A stretch of DNA of 64,000 nt from NCBI RefSeq assembly GCF_013141715.1, contig NZ_WHOA01000241.1:1-64000 (forward strand), given 5' to 3'. The notes below the pieces were generated by a model. The model had not been told where the DNA came from. It did no database searches and saw only the letters and a list, made by a program, of their open reading frames with translations. Position numbers and translations under genes: made by a program. Source of the DNA: Paenibacillus phytorum. Its GTDB lineage: Bacteria; Bacillota; Bacilli; Paenibacillales; NBRC-103111. Below are positions 50,151 through 59,227 of this stretch, one piece after another (position 1 is the stretch's first letter; each line of letters opens with the position of its first letter).

Positions 50151-51355
50151 AACCGGATTGTTTAATTTTGCGTTTTGGCGAGATGATGCTCAAAGGAAAA
50201 AATCGGAAGAGTTTTGAGCGAAGCGTCATGACTCAAATTCGTAAAGTTTTAGGCTCATTTCCTGATTTAAGGTATATTCCCGAGTTTGGACGCGTATATG
50301 TGGAGCTAGGGGGAGCAGCTTATGAAGAAGCTTCAGCAGCTTTGCAACGCGTTTTTGGACTTGCGTCGTTTAGTCCTGCCTATCATGCTCCAATGGAGGT
50401 CGAAGCCATTCAAGAGATGGCGCTGCGTATGATGCAGGCATTGCCTAAACAACCAGCAACCTTTAAAGTGACCGTTCGCAGAGTGAACAAATCATTTCCA
50501 TATGATTCACAGCGAATGAATTATTTGGTTGGAGGCTATGTGCTCCAAGCATCACCGGGTCTTCAGGTGGATGTTCATGATCCTGAGGTTGAGTTGCGGG
50601 TGGAGATACGCGAAGAGCAAGTACTCATGTATGTAGAGGTTATTGAAGGGGCAGGGGGATTCCCGTCTGGAACTAGCGGAAAAGCGCTGTTGATGCTATC
50701 TGGGGGAATTGATAGTCCGGTTGCCGGTTGGTTAGCGATGCGTAAGGGACTTTCTATCGAGGCTATTCACTTTCATAGTTATCCTTACACCAGCGAGCGT
50801 GCGAAGGATAAAGTGATTGAATTGGCACACCAACTGTCTGCTTATACGGATTCCCTGAAGCTTCATTTGGTTCCATTTACGGATGTACAGACATCTATCC
50901 ACCGTGAGTATCAAGATAATTTATTAGTAACGCTTATACGAAGAGCGATGTATCGCATTGCCGAACAGATTGCAGATCGAGAAGGTTTAAGTGCGTTAGT
51001 GACCGGTGAAAGCTTAGGTCAGGTGGCTAGTCAAACACTGCCAAGCCTAAATGTCATAGGGCGTGTTGTAACTCTGCCGCTTTTACAGCCGCTCATGATG
51101 ATGGACAAGCAAGAGATTATTCGAATAGCCGAATCCATAGGCACTTTCCCGATCTCAATTTTGCCTTACGAGGATTGCTGTTCCTTATTTCTTCCTCCAT
51201 CCCCAAGTACCAATCCTAACTTGCGTATGGTTGAGAAAATCGAAATGAGCATGGACTTTTTACCTGAATTAATTGAGAAAGCAGTCTTACAAACAGAAAC
51301 CATTGAAATTGTTCATGGACAAATGAAGAAGGTGTCGGACTCCCATTTATTCTAA
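50147..51355 (+). CDS. thiI: tRNA 4-thiouridine synthase ThiI
   Basis: ThiI adenylates and thiolates U8 of tRNA and can serve thiamine synthesis. The 402-residue protein has an NFLD/THUMP part (about 1-165; ILRFGEMMLKGKNRKSFE) and the PP-loop (LMLSGGIDSPVAGWLAMRKG). It ends near residue 400 without the C-terminal rhodanese domain of the E. coli enzyme, the usual Gram-positive form served by a partner desulfurase. That partner is the overlapping gene upstream. A cysteine pair (YEDCCSLF) lies near residue 345. Confidence 0.94.
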   Translation: MKPDCLILRFGEMMLKGKNRKSFERSVMTQIRKVLGSFPDLRYIPEFGRVYVELGGAAYEEASAALQRVFGLASFSPAYHAPMEVEAIQEMALRMMQALPKQPATFKVTVRRVNKSFPYDSQRMNYLVGGYVLQASPGLQVDVHDPEVELRVEIREEQVLMYVEVIEGAGGFPSGTSGKALLMLSGGIDSPVAGWLAMRKGLSIEAIHFHSYPYTSERAKDKVIELAHQLSAYTDSLKLHLVPFTDVQTSIHREYQDNLLVTLIRRAMYRIAEQIADREGLSALVTGESLGQVASQTLPSLNVIGRVVTLPLLQPLMMMDKQEIIRIAESIGTFPISILPYEDCCSLFLPPSPSTNPNLRMVEKIEMSMDFLPELIEKAVLQTETIEIVHGQMKKVSDSHLF

Positions 51356-51422
51356 CTATATTCGCCGCTAGGATCGCAGACATCGTCACCTGCTTGCCAT
51401 GCATCTTGGGAGGTTGTAAAGC

Positions 51423-52103
51423 ATGATTGATGCGCTCATTTTGTTTTTACAAATTATGTTGATCAATATTGTGCTTAGCGGTGATAATGCCGTTGTTATT
51501 GCATTGGCGAGCAAAAATTTGCCGCTTGCCCAGCGTAAGCTTGCCATATGGTGGGGAGCTTTCGGGGCTATAGCCTTGCGGTTGATCTTAACTTTAGTTG
51601 CCGTAAGTCTGCTCGATATTCCCTATATTCAAGCAGGGGGATCCATTCTGTTGTTCTGGATTGCAATAAAACTACTTACGGATGATGACAGTCATGCTAA
51701 TGTGAAAGAAGCCTCTACGCTTGGTAAAGCGATATGGACGATTGTTGTAGCGGATTTCGTTATGAGTTTGGATAATGTTCTTGCGATTGCAGCTAAAGGG
51801 AATGGGAACAATACAGTCATCATTCTTGGTATAGGTCTCAGTATCCCCATCATTATATGGGGAAGTACGCTAGTGATGGATCTGCTGCATAGATTTCCAA
51901 TTCTCGTATTTATGGGGGCTGGCATTCTGGGATATACAGCGGGGGAAATGTTCGTTAAAGATGAGAAAATGATTGATTGGCTGCTGCATGATTATGAGAT
52001 GCTGCATGTATGGATCCCTATTGTGGCGGCCTCGCTCGTTATTATGATCGGTTTAACCTTCAAATGGGTGCGATTACTGCAATTCAAAGCAAGAAATGAA
52101 TAG
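51423..52103 (+). CDS. TerC-family membrane protein (YjbE-like)
   Basis: The 226-residue protein has about seven membrane helices and the two acidic TerC signatures inside helices, INIVLSGDNAVVIALASKNL and ADFVMSLDNVLAIAAKG. TerC proteins of the YjbE/YkoY type export or handle manganese, partly to load secreted metalloproteins. GGGAGG precedes ATG 51423. I saw no yybP-ykoY riboswitch in the 67-base gap upstream. A terminator follows. Confidence 0.9.
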   Translation: MIDALILFLQIMLINIVLSGDNAVVIALASKNLPLAQRKLAIWWGAFGAIALRLILTLVAVSLLDIPYIQAGGSILLFWIAIKLLTDDDSHANVKEASTLGKAIWTIVVADFVMSLDNVLAIAAKGNGNNTVIILGIGLSIPIIIWGSTLVMDLLHRFPILVFMGAGILGYTAGEMFVKDEKMIDWLLHDYEMLHVWIPIVAASLVIMIGLTFKWVRLLQFKARNE

Positions 52104-52112
52104 AGGATTTGG

Positions 52113-52156
52113 AAAACCGCCAAGCTGAAGTTATCAGCGAAGCGGTTTGTTTTTTA
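52113..52156 (+). terminator. Terminator after the TerC gene
   Basis: AAACCGC (52114-52120) pairs with GCGGTTT (52142-52148) and AGCTGA (52123-52128) with TCAGC inside. TGTTTTTT follows. Confidence 0.85.
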
Positions 52157-52232
52157 TGCTAGAAATTGAAACTTTTTTCCAATTTTGTCGTCTAGTTATG
52201 AAGTAGGTTATGAATAGAAGGGAGTTCACAGC

Positions 52233-54659
52233 GTGAAATTAAGTTCGTTTAAGAAACGTACATTTCGACTCACATGTTTTCTAGTGTGTGCGATCCTAGC
52301 TTTATGTTTCCAAGCTTTGGTTCCCATCTCAAGTGTAGTTAGTGCGGATGAAGCGATGATTGAGATCCAATCGGAAGTTGGCTTCGGTGCTTCCAATGTC
52401 AAGCAGGGGCGTTGGACGCCTGTTACAATGACACTGCATAATCAAGGAGCTGACTTATCCGGCGATCTCGTGGTACAGGTAGCCAATCCGAATCGTAGCA
52501 AGGATTTTAGCTATGTGGAGCATGTCGAGCTTCCAAAAGGCAGCACGAAAGTGGTAACCATGCTCTTACCTGGTTACGCGTATACAAAGAGCAATAATAC
52601 GATAGCCTTTTATGAAAAATCACTAAAAAATGGAAATAAAAAAACGTTAGACGGCAAGACCTATCTGGAAGCCTTCCCTTTACCAAAAGAGACTTTACAG
52701 GTTGGCGTTTTAGCTCGAGATGTAGATACACTAAACTTCCTTTCGCTGCTCGGTCAGTCGGGCAAGAAGCTCAATGTTCTTCATCTTAAACAAACAGATA
52801 TTCCGCGTGAGGCTTTGGGTTTAGATGGTTTAGATGTCCTTGCTTTAAACGATTTTGCCTCGGATACACTGACTGGTGAGCAAGTACAAGCCATCCTGCA
52901 ATGGACAAAAAGAGGCGGGACCCTCCTCTTAGCTGGCGGTGCTGGCTATCCGAAGACTGCTGCAACTTTCACAGAAGCGTCTCCTGTGACATATCAAGGT
53001 ACAACGACAGTGAAGGAGCTTCCTGAGCTCGCTAAGGTGGGGGAGAAGGAACTGATCCTTACACAGCCGCTCACGCTTTCACAAGCAAAGCTGGTTAAAG
53101 GAGCTGAATCGGTTGTTACCGACGGAACGTTTCCAATATATGCGAGAGGTGCGTATGGGAGCGGGTTCGTGACCTACGTGGCGTATGATCTATCTCTAAA
53201 TCCACTTGCCTCATGGAACGGGAATGCTAGATTATGGGAGCAAATGCTGTCAGGACCATTAGAGTCTGCGAATGCCTTTAATTTAAACCAGATGAGGTAC
53301 GGCAATGATCCCTACTATGAGTTGGACCGGGCATTAGAATATTTCCCATCCTTGCAGCCGCCTAAACTGCCTATACTTGCAATAGTTTTACTGATTTATG
53401 CGATTGTTGTTGGGCCGCTACTATATATGATTTTACGTCGACTAGATCGGAGAGAATGGGCTTGGTTCGTCATTCCTGTAGCAGCTATCGCGACAAGTAT
53501 CGGAATTTTTCAATTTGGAGCGTCCAATCGCGGGAGTACAATGGCTCAAACGTTTAATACGATTACATTAAATGGCTCAGGCTCAGGGATCAAGCAGTCC
53601 ACGTTGTCTGTATTTTTACCAAAGGGCGGCAGTATGGAGCTTAAATTCCCTGGAAAAGCAGCCGTATCTCCTTTTATGCAAGGAGAAGTTTATCCTAGCT
53701 TACAACTGCATGATCGAAGTGAGCTTATGATTAGACAAGAACAGGAAACAGCTATCGTAGGATTACAGGATATCCCATATTCTTCGATAAGCAAATTGAC
53801 AATGGACGAGGAACAGCCGGTTCAGTTAGGGACGCTTGACTACAGCATATCGGAATTATCCGCCAAAGGAGCAAAAGGGCAAATAACGAACAATACGAAG
53901 AAGGATTTGACAGATGTAGCCGTGCTGGTTAATCAGTCGTTTGTCAAAATCGGTTCCGTAAAGGCCGGAGCTTCAGCCAGTTTTGATACGGCGAATGGTT
54001 TCGGAATCTCCAATGGACCCGATGTTGCGCAGATTGCTTATCCATATCCTAGTGGGAATAACGGTTATGATACGGGCTTGCATCAGCGTTCCATGTTAAG
54101 TACGTATTTACATCGCAAGTCCACGTTTTCAGGAGGGTTTGATCCGATGATTATAGGGTGGTTAAAGGAGCAGACTTCCTTAAACCTATCTTCAAGCGGT
54201 AGCATACCGGCTGAGCAGTTGACGCTTATAGCCCAGGACATGAAGATTGATTATGTGGCACCTGACGGTAAAATTATAATTCCAAGCACGACGATGGTAC
54301 CTGAATTGATCGATAATCATTTGAAAATGAGCTCCATTCAAATCCAAAATGGTCCTTTCATGGAAATGGGCAGCGGAGATGTTACGCTTAATTATCAATT
54401 GCCTTTCATTGCGGGTGCCAGTTATCAAACGATGGAAATGACGGGCGATCCCAATCCGGATGTAACCTTGGATTTATGGAATTCACAGACCAAGGCCTGG
54501 GAGCCATTCACCTTAAAATCATTCCAATCCTGGGAGGGAGACAAGCTGCAGCCATATTTGCTAGAGGGGAAATCGATTCGCATGAAAGTAACCACGGTAC
54601 AAAATCATACCATGTTCCGAATCCCTGCCGTTTCTCTGGAAGGATCGGTGAAACGATGA
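52233..54659 (+). CDS. Large exported membrane protein heading the MoxR/vWA/ABC cluster
   Basis: The 808-residue protein starts with a signal sequence (FLVCAILALCFQALVPIS, then VVSADEA). Residues about 40-130 look like a beta-sandwich, and about 155-260 resemble a glutamine-amidotransferase-like flavodoxin fold (GLDVLALNDFASDTLTGEQ, then ILQWTKRGGTLLLAGG). Two membrane helices stand at about 380-430 (LPILAIVLLIYAIVVGPLLY, then FVIPVAAIATSIGIFQFGAS), followed by about 370 more outer residues. I know no function for it. The start is GTG 52233, after GAAGGGAG. The stop overlaps the ABC ATPase start, so it is probably part of, or a partner to, that exporter. Confidence 0.75.
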   Translation: MKLSSFKKRTFRLTCFLVCAILALCFQALVPISSVVSADEAMIEIQSEVGFGASNVKQGRWTPVTMTLHNQGADLSGDLVVQVANPNRSKDFSYVEHVELPKGSTKVVTMLLPGYAYTKSNNTIAFYEKSLKNGNKKTLDGKTYLEAFPLPKETLQVGVLARDVDTLNFLSLLGQSGKKLNVLHLKQTDIPREALGLDGLDVLALNDFASDTLTGEQVQAILQWTKRGGTLLLAGGAGYPKTAATFTEASPVTYQGTTTVKELPELAKVGEKELILTQPLTLSQAKLVKGAESVVTDGTFPIYARGAYGSGFVTYVAYDLSLNPLASWNGNARLWEQMLSGPLESANAFNLNQMRYGNDPYYELDRALEYFPSLQPPKLPILAIVLLIYAIVVGPLLYMILRRLDRREWAWFVIPVAAIATSIGIFQFGASNRGSTMAQTFNTITLNGSGSGIKQSTLSVFLPKGGSMELKFPGKAAVSPFMQGEVYPSLQLHDRSELMIRQEQETAIVGLQDIPYSSISKLTMDEEQPVQLGTLDYSISELSAKGAKGQITNNTKKDLTDVAVLVNQSFVKIGSVKAGASASFDTANGFGISNGPDVAQIAYPYPSGNNGYDTGLHQRSMLSTYLHRKSTFSGGFDPMIIGWLKEQTSLNLSSSGSIPAEQLTLIAQDMKIDYVAPDGKIIIPSTTMVPELIDNHLKMSSIQIQNGPFMEMGSGDVTLNYQLPFIAGASYQTMEMTGDPNPDVTLDLWNSQTKAWEPFTLKSFQSWEGDKLQPYLLEGKSIRMKVTTVQNHTMFRIPAVSLEGSVKR

Positions 54660-55609
54660 TTACGACTACGGAATTAACGAAAAGATACGGTAACTTCACA
54701 GCACTTGATTCTTTAACCATGCAAATCGATAAAGGAACCGTATTTGGTTTTGTAGGCCCCAACGGAGCGGGTAAATCGACAACGATGTCCATCCTTGCGA
54801 CTCTTTTAAGCCCGACATCGGGTACAGCCAAGGTTGGTGGATATGATGTTACGGAGAAGCCGAAAGAGGTTCGTAAGCTGATTGGGTACATGCCGGATTT
54901 TTTTGGCGTGTATGACAATTTCAAAGCCACAGAGTATCTGGATTTCTATGGCGCAAGCTATGGTATTCCTAGATCCGAACGATTAAAGCTGATTCCTCAG
55001 CTCCTAGACCTTGTCAATTTATCGGAAAAAGCAGACTTCTATGTGGATTCATTATCAAGAGGAATGAAGCAGCGTCTTTGCTTAGCTAGATGCTTGGTTC
55101 ATGAGCCGGAGGTACTTATTCTCGATGAACCGGCTTCAGGACTTGATCCTAGAGCACGAATTGAAATGAGAGAAATACTTAAAGAGCTCAAAGCTATGGG
55201 TAAAACCATCATTATTTCATCGCATATTTTGCCTGAACTGGCCGAAATGGTTGATGAAATCGGGGTTATTGAATATGGGAAGCTTATTGCAAAAGGGAAA
55301 GTATCCGAGATTCAAAGCAGGATGAAAGCCAATCGTGTACTGCAAGTACGTATGGTGAATAGGACGGAAGAAGCATTGGTGTACCTTGAACAACAGCCTC
55401 ATGTCACAATGGTGTTTAACGATGAGAAAGGTTTGCACATTCACTTTGGCGGGACGGATGAGGATCAATCTCTTTTACTTGCACGGTTGGTTGAAAAAGG
55501 CTTTCCTCTCCTTTCGTTTAGCGAAGCATTGACGAATTTGGAAGATGTATTCCTCGAAATAACGAAAGGAGGCGGAGCGCACGATGAACAGCAAGTTAAA
55601 TTGGATTAA
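54656..55609 (+). CDS. ABC transporter ATP-binding protein
   Basis: The 317-residue ATPase has Walker A (GPNGAGKST), the signature (SRGMKQRL), Walker B (VLILDEPASGLDP) and the H-loop (ISSHILPELAEM). A C-terminal extension of about 95 residues is like that of ABC-2 exporter subunits. ATG 54656 lies in the stop of the preceding gene (ATGA). The open frame extends 60 codons further upstream but only as a shadow of that gene. It overlaps its permease gene by 26 bases. Confidence 0.92.
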   Translation: MITTTELTKRYGNFTALDSLTMQIDKGTVFGFVGPNGAGKSTTMSILATLLSPTSGTAKVGGYDVTEKPKEVRKLIGYMPDFFGVYDNFKATEYLDFYGASYGIPRSERLKLIPQLLDLVNLSEKADFYVDSLSRGMKQRLCLARCLVHEPEVLILDEPASGLDPRARIEMREILKELKAMGKTIIISSHILPELAEMVDEIGVIEYGKLIAKGKVSEIQSRMKANRVLQVRMVNRTEEALVYLEQQPHVTMVFNDEKGLHIHFGGTDEDQSLLLARLVEKGFPLLSFSEALTNLEDVFLEITKGGGAHDEQQVKLD

Positions 55610-56417
55610 TCCTGTCATGGAAAAAGAATTTCGCTTGCGCATGCGGACCATTCGATCTCCGATCTCAATCCTGGTTTATCTGCTAGCCATCGGCCTGTTT
55701 GCCCTCGGATTTGCTTATATAAACATGAGTAACCAGCAGGCAGGGGTGCTTAATGCAGCGAGAAGCAGTGAACTTTTTTACTTTTTAAGTGGAGCGCAGC
55801 TTGTCTTGATCGCTTTTATGACGCCAGGTTTGACAGCTGGGGTTGTAAGTGGAGAACGTGAAAAACAGACTTTAAATATGCTGCTTACGACGCAACAGAG
55901 TTCGGGGACGATTATTCTCAGTAAGCTGTTTGCTTCCCTGAGTTTCATGCTGCTGACAGTAGTGGCTACGATGCCGCTGTACAGTATTGTTTTCTTATAT
56001 GGGGGCGTCTCTCCCAAACAAGTTCTCTCTGTATTTGTTTTTTATGTATTCGTTATGATTCTCTTTGGTTCTGTTGGGATTTTCTTTTCAACAATTCTAA
56101 AGAAGACGGTTATCTCCGTGATAGCGACCTATGGTTTTGTACTATTTGTTTTTGGGTTTACAGCGCTTGCTGGCCTTTTCTTCGGTAATTTAGGAAGGCA
56201 AGGGATGAATGAGGAAATACTTGGTTATTTCCTGAGTTTTAACCCGATGGCTGTCCTTGCAAGTTTGATGGTTCCTGATTTTGCCAAGGAATTGTTTAAA
56301 GGGCATAAGCTGCTGCAAATGTGGCATATTTTCGTTGGCAGCTACACGGTTCTCCTGATTGTCCTGATCTGGCTTAGTGTGAGGTATTTAAGGCCGATTA
56401 TGAAACGGAAGAAATAG
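55584..56417 (+). CDS. ABC-2 type transporter permease
   Basis: The 277-residue protein has six hydrophobic segments and the N-terminal amphipathic part (NPVMEKEFRLRMRTIRSP) seen in ABC-2 exporters of the NatB/YhaP/Gld type. The motif VVSGEREKQTLNMLLTTQQS marks the family. AAAGGAGG precedes ATG 55584 inside the ATPase gene. Together they probably export or extract an envelope component whose identity is unknown. Confidence 0.9.
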   Translation: MNSKLNWINPVMEKEFRLRMRTIRSPISILVYLLAIGLFALGFAYINMSNQQAGVLNAARSSELFYFLSGAQLVLIAFMTPGLTAGVVSGEREKQTLNMLLTTQQSSGTIILSKLFASLSFMLLTVVATMPLYSIVFLYGGVSPKQVLSVFVFYVFVMILFGSVGIFFSTILKKTVISVIATYGFVLFVFGFTALAGLFFGNLGRQGMNEEILGYFLSFNPMAVLASLMVPDFAKELFKGHKLLQMWHIFVGSYTVLLIVLIWLSVRYLRPIMKRKK

Positions 56418-56491
56418 CATTTGATAAGAATCTAATGAGGAAGAAATTTATTGTAAAGTAAAGTTAATGATCAGAGAGGAGCTGTCAGCAC

Positions 56492-58204
56492 TTGAAATTT
56501 GCAACATTAGATATGCTGCTAAAGCCTGTACGAATGCGGTTGTTAAAAGCAAAGGGACTGGATTATTTCATTCGTAGTTTGACAATGGGTATTGAGCTTG
56601 CTTGCATGTGGATGGTGTGTGGACGCCTCTTCTTGATTAGTGGATATCGTTATGGCGCGTTGCTCAGCTTGGTAGCAATCGTTGGGATTGGGCTTATTTG
56701 GTTGTTGTTTCGTCGACCTACGGATGTGGATGCGGCAAGACTACTTGATCAGCATGGGTTGGAAGATCGGATATTAACAGCTCTCATTCATCAGGATCAA
56801 ACTTCATTGGTAGCCTCTCTGCAAAGGCAGGATGCCCTTGAGAAAGGGAATCTTTTTGTAGAGGAAAAGTTGAGTGAGGTTGTTTCCATGAGGGTTCCGA
56901 GAAATAGATGGTTGCCCGGAATTTGCGCATTGTTTGTATTGGTTTTGCTATTCCTTCTGCCAAATCCGAAAGATGTGATTCTACGTGATGCTGTAAAAGA
57001 TAAAGCATGGGTAGAAGTGCAGAAAAAACAGGTGGATGAACTTGTTAAGCAATTGGCAGCGAAGCCTTCTCCGCTCCCAGTCATAAAGCAGATGACAGAG
57101 GATTTAAAAGAGCTGGAGCGTAGATTAAGTCAAACTCCGACATCGGCGAAGGCCTTGGATGAACTGGAAAAATCATTGAAGAAGATGGAAACGAGTATTG
57201 GGGATATGGAAAAGCAAAAACAACGCTCCGAGCAATGGGCAGAGTCGATGCAGCGAACGGAAGCGCTTCGTGAATTAGGCAAAGCGCTCGAGCAGAAGAG
57301 CTCGGAGAGTATTCAGCGCGAGGCAGCGAAGCTTGGCGAGCAGGTGCAGAAGATGACGTCGCAGCAGAAGCAGCAGCTCACAAGTGAGCTAGAGCGTCTT
57401 GCGGCCTCCGCTGCGGCCGCGTCGCCGGAAGCTGAGCAGCAGCTTCGCGAGCAGCTGCAGCAGGCCGCCAGCGCGCTGCGAAGCGGCGAAGACGCTGGTG
57501 CTGCGCTGGCCAAGCTGCAAGCCGGGCTTGCTGCCGCTAGCGCAGCGCAGCAAACTCTAGCGCAGCAGCAGGCGCAGGCTGCTGATGCTGCGGCGAGCCT
57601 CGCCGCGGGTGCGCTGCCGCAGGCACGCGAGCTTGCTGCGAGCGGCGCGCAGCCCGGGCAAGCGTGGGCGCCCGGCGGCCGCGCGGAGCAGCTTGCCGCG
57701 GCAGGCGCTGCTGCGCCGAGAGCTAGCGCGTCGCCAGCTGCGGGCAGTGCGGGCGCGAGTGCGGCGCCAGGCGCAAGTGCAGGCGGAGCGCCTGCTAGCG
57801 GTGGCAATGGCAACAGCAGCGGCAGCCCCGGTGGCGCAGGTGCGGGTGGTACTGGCACCGGCGGCGCGAATGCGGGTGGTGCAGGCAGTGGCAGCGGAGC
57901 AGGCGGCACACAGGGCGGCACACAGGGCGGCACCGGCGCGGGCTCGCGAGGACTCGTGGCGACGCCACGCGAGCGCTCAGGTACCGGCGGCACGTACGTC
58001 GACGGCGGGCCAACGCGCGGCAGCGGCGGAGAAGTGAGTCAAGGCGGCTCAGCGCCGGCTTTGGACGGTGCATCTCGGCCGTATGAAGATGTTTATGCTG
58101 ATTACGCGGCAGAGGCTTCTAGTGCATTGAATCGTTCCGAACTTCCACAACATATGCAAAATTTAGTAAGAGACTATTTCCTTGAAATTCAACCACAGCG
58201 TTAA
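56492..58204 (+). CDS. Membrane protein with coiled coil and Ala/Gly-rich low-complexity tail
   Basis: The 570-residue protein begins with two or three membrane helices (about 24-72 and 133-155). Between them ARLLDQHGLEDRILTAL resembles the N-terminal part of DUF4175-type proteins. A long Gln/Glu/Lys-rich coiled coil (about 170-340), then an Ala/Gln-rich and Gly/Ala/Ser-rich disordered stretch (about 340-530) and a short conserved-looking end (YADYAAEASSALNRSELP, then VRDYF) follow. The region 57250-58060 is extremely GC-rich and includes short tandem repeats (GGTQGGTQGG). The start is TTG 56492, after GAGGAG. Function is unknown; it is linked to MoxR downstream. Confidence 0.75.
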   Translation: MKFATLDMLLKPVRMRLLKAKGLDYFIRSLTMGIELACMWMVCGRLFLISGYRYGALLSLVAIVGIGLIWLLFRRPTDVDAARLLDQHGLEDRILTALIHQDQTSLVASLQRQDALEKGNLFVEEKLSEVVSMRVPRNRWLPGICALFVLVLLFLLPNPKDVILRDAVKDKAWVEVQKKQVDELVKQLAAKPSPLPVIKQMTEDLKELERRLSQTPTSAKALDELEKSLKKMETSIGDMEKQKQRSEQWAESMQRTEALRELGKALEQKSSESIQREAAKLGEQVQKMTSQQKQQLTSELERLAASAAAASPEAEQQLREQLQQAASALRSGEDAGAALAKLQAGLAAASAAQQTLAQQQAQAADAAASLAAGALPQARELAASGAQPGQAWAPGGRAEQLAAAGAAAPRASASPAAGSAGASAAPGASAGGAPASGGNGNSSGSPGGAGAGGTGTGGANAGGAGSGSGAGGTQGGTQGGTGAGSRGLVATPRERSGTGGTYVDGGPTRGSGGEVSQGGSAPALDGASRPYEDVYADYAAEASSALNRSELPQHMQNLVRDYFLEIQPQR

Positions 58205-58237
58205 GAGGAATGAACGATGAAGGGGGAGCGGTAATAG

Positions 58238-59227
58238 ATGGTCGATTCGAAAGAGCAATTAGATGCGTGGGGATCAGCAGTCACACAGATGAAAGAACAG
58301 ATCGGTCGCGTCATCGTTGGCCAGCATGAGGTTGTGGAACAGTTGCTATGGTGCATATTAGCGGGAGGACATGCTCTTATTGAGGGGATTCCCGGTCTCG
58401 GCAAAACGATGCTCGTAAAAACGATCGCAGATACCGTGGACCTAAGCTTTGCACGTATTCAATTTACGCCTGATTTGATGCCGGCAGATATTACGGGGAC
58501 GAATGTCATTCAGTTTGGAACGAAAGGTGATACGTCCTATAAATTTCAAAAAGGTCCTCTATTCGGCCATGTTGTGCTCGCTGATGAGATTAATCGCGCA
58601 ACACCGAAGACTCAGAGTGCCCTCCTTGAAGCGATGCAGGAAAAAACAGTTACCGTTGGTTCAGAAACCTACCATCTGCCATCACCTTTTTTCGTCTTAG
58701 CTACGCAAAATCCGTTAGAGCAGGAAGGTACTTATCCGCTGCCAGAAGCGCAGCTTGATCGGTTTCTTCTTAAAATTAATGTAACCTATCCAACCAAAAC
58801 CGAGTTGAAAGAAATTGTCCTGCGCACAACGTCAGCTAAGCAGCAGCAGGCCGAAAAAGTCGCGGATGGCGCTCTTTTACAGGATATTCAACTGGGGTTA
58901 AAAGAAATTCTTGTCGCTGAGGATGTACTTGATTATGCGGTTCAATTGCTTATGAATACGCATCCTGAAGAAGCGACGGCGCCCGAAGAGGTCAAACAAT
59001 ATATTCGTTTTGGCTCAGGTCCCAGGGGCGTTCAGTCCATGATAGGGGTTGCAAAAGTGAGAGCTTTCCTAGCGGGTCGTTTTCATGTTTCTAAACAAGA
59101 TTTACATGTGGTGGCCATTCCCGCATTGCGGCATCGTCTTTTTCTGAATTTTGAAGGTCAAGCTATGGGGGTTTCACCAGATAAGATCATTCAAGCAATT
59201 ATCAGTTCCATGGAGAATAGGCGATGA
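58238..59227 (+). CDS. MoxR-family AAA+ ATPase
   Basis: The 329-residue ATPase shows Walker A (EGIPGLGKTMLVKTIA), Walker B (VVLADEINRATPKTQSALLEAM), sensor 1 (LATQNPLEQEGTYPLPEAQLDRF) and a sensor 2/lid region with GPRGVQSM. MoxR proteins act as chaperone-like maturases for partner proteins with vWA domains. Here the DUF58 gene overlaps its stop by four bases, and vWA proteins lie further downstream, so these are the likely clients. GGGGGAG precedes ATG 58238. Confidence 0.94.
   Translation: MVDSKEQLDAWGSAVTQMKEQIGRVIVGQHEVVEQLLWCILAGGHALIEGIPGLGKTMLVKTIADTVDLSFARIQFTPDLMPADITGTNVIQFGTKGDTSYKFQKGPLFGHVVLADEINRATPKTQSALLEAMQEKTVTVGSETYHLPSPFFVLATQNPLEQEGTYPLPEAQLDRFLLKINVTYPTKTELKEIVLRTTSAKQQQAEKVADGALLQDIQLGLKEILVAEDVLDYAVQLLMNTHPEEATAPEEVKQYIRFGSGPRGVQSMIGVAKVRAFLAGRFHVSKQDLHVVAIPALRHRLFLNFEGQAMGVSPDKIIQAIISSMENRR

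Noticed and set aside
57903..57935. Short tandem repeats as a mobile or regulatory element
   Set aside because: The GGCGGCACACAG units are in frame and simply encode Gly-Thr-Gln-Gly in a low-complexity protein tail.
57313..57993. Long minus-strand open frame of 226 codons rich in Pro/Ala
   Set aside because: It is the mirror image of the Ala/Gly-rich, GC-rich part of the coiled-coil gene, where stop codons are rare on both strands. It lacks a ribosome site.
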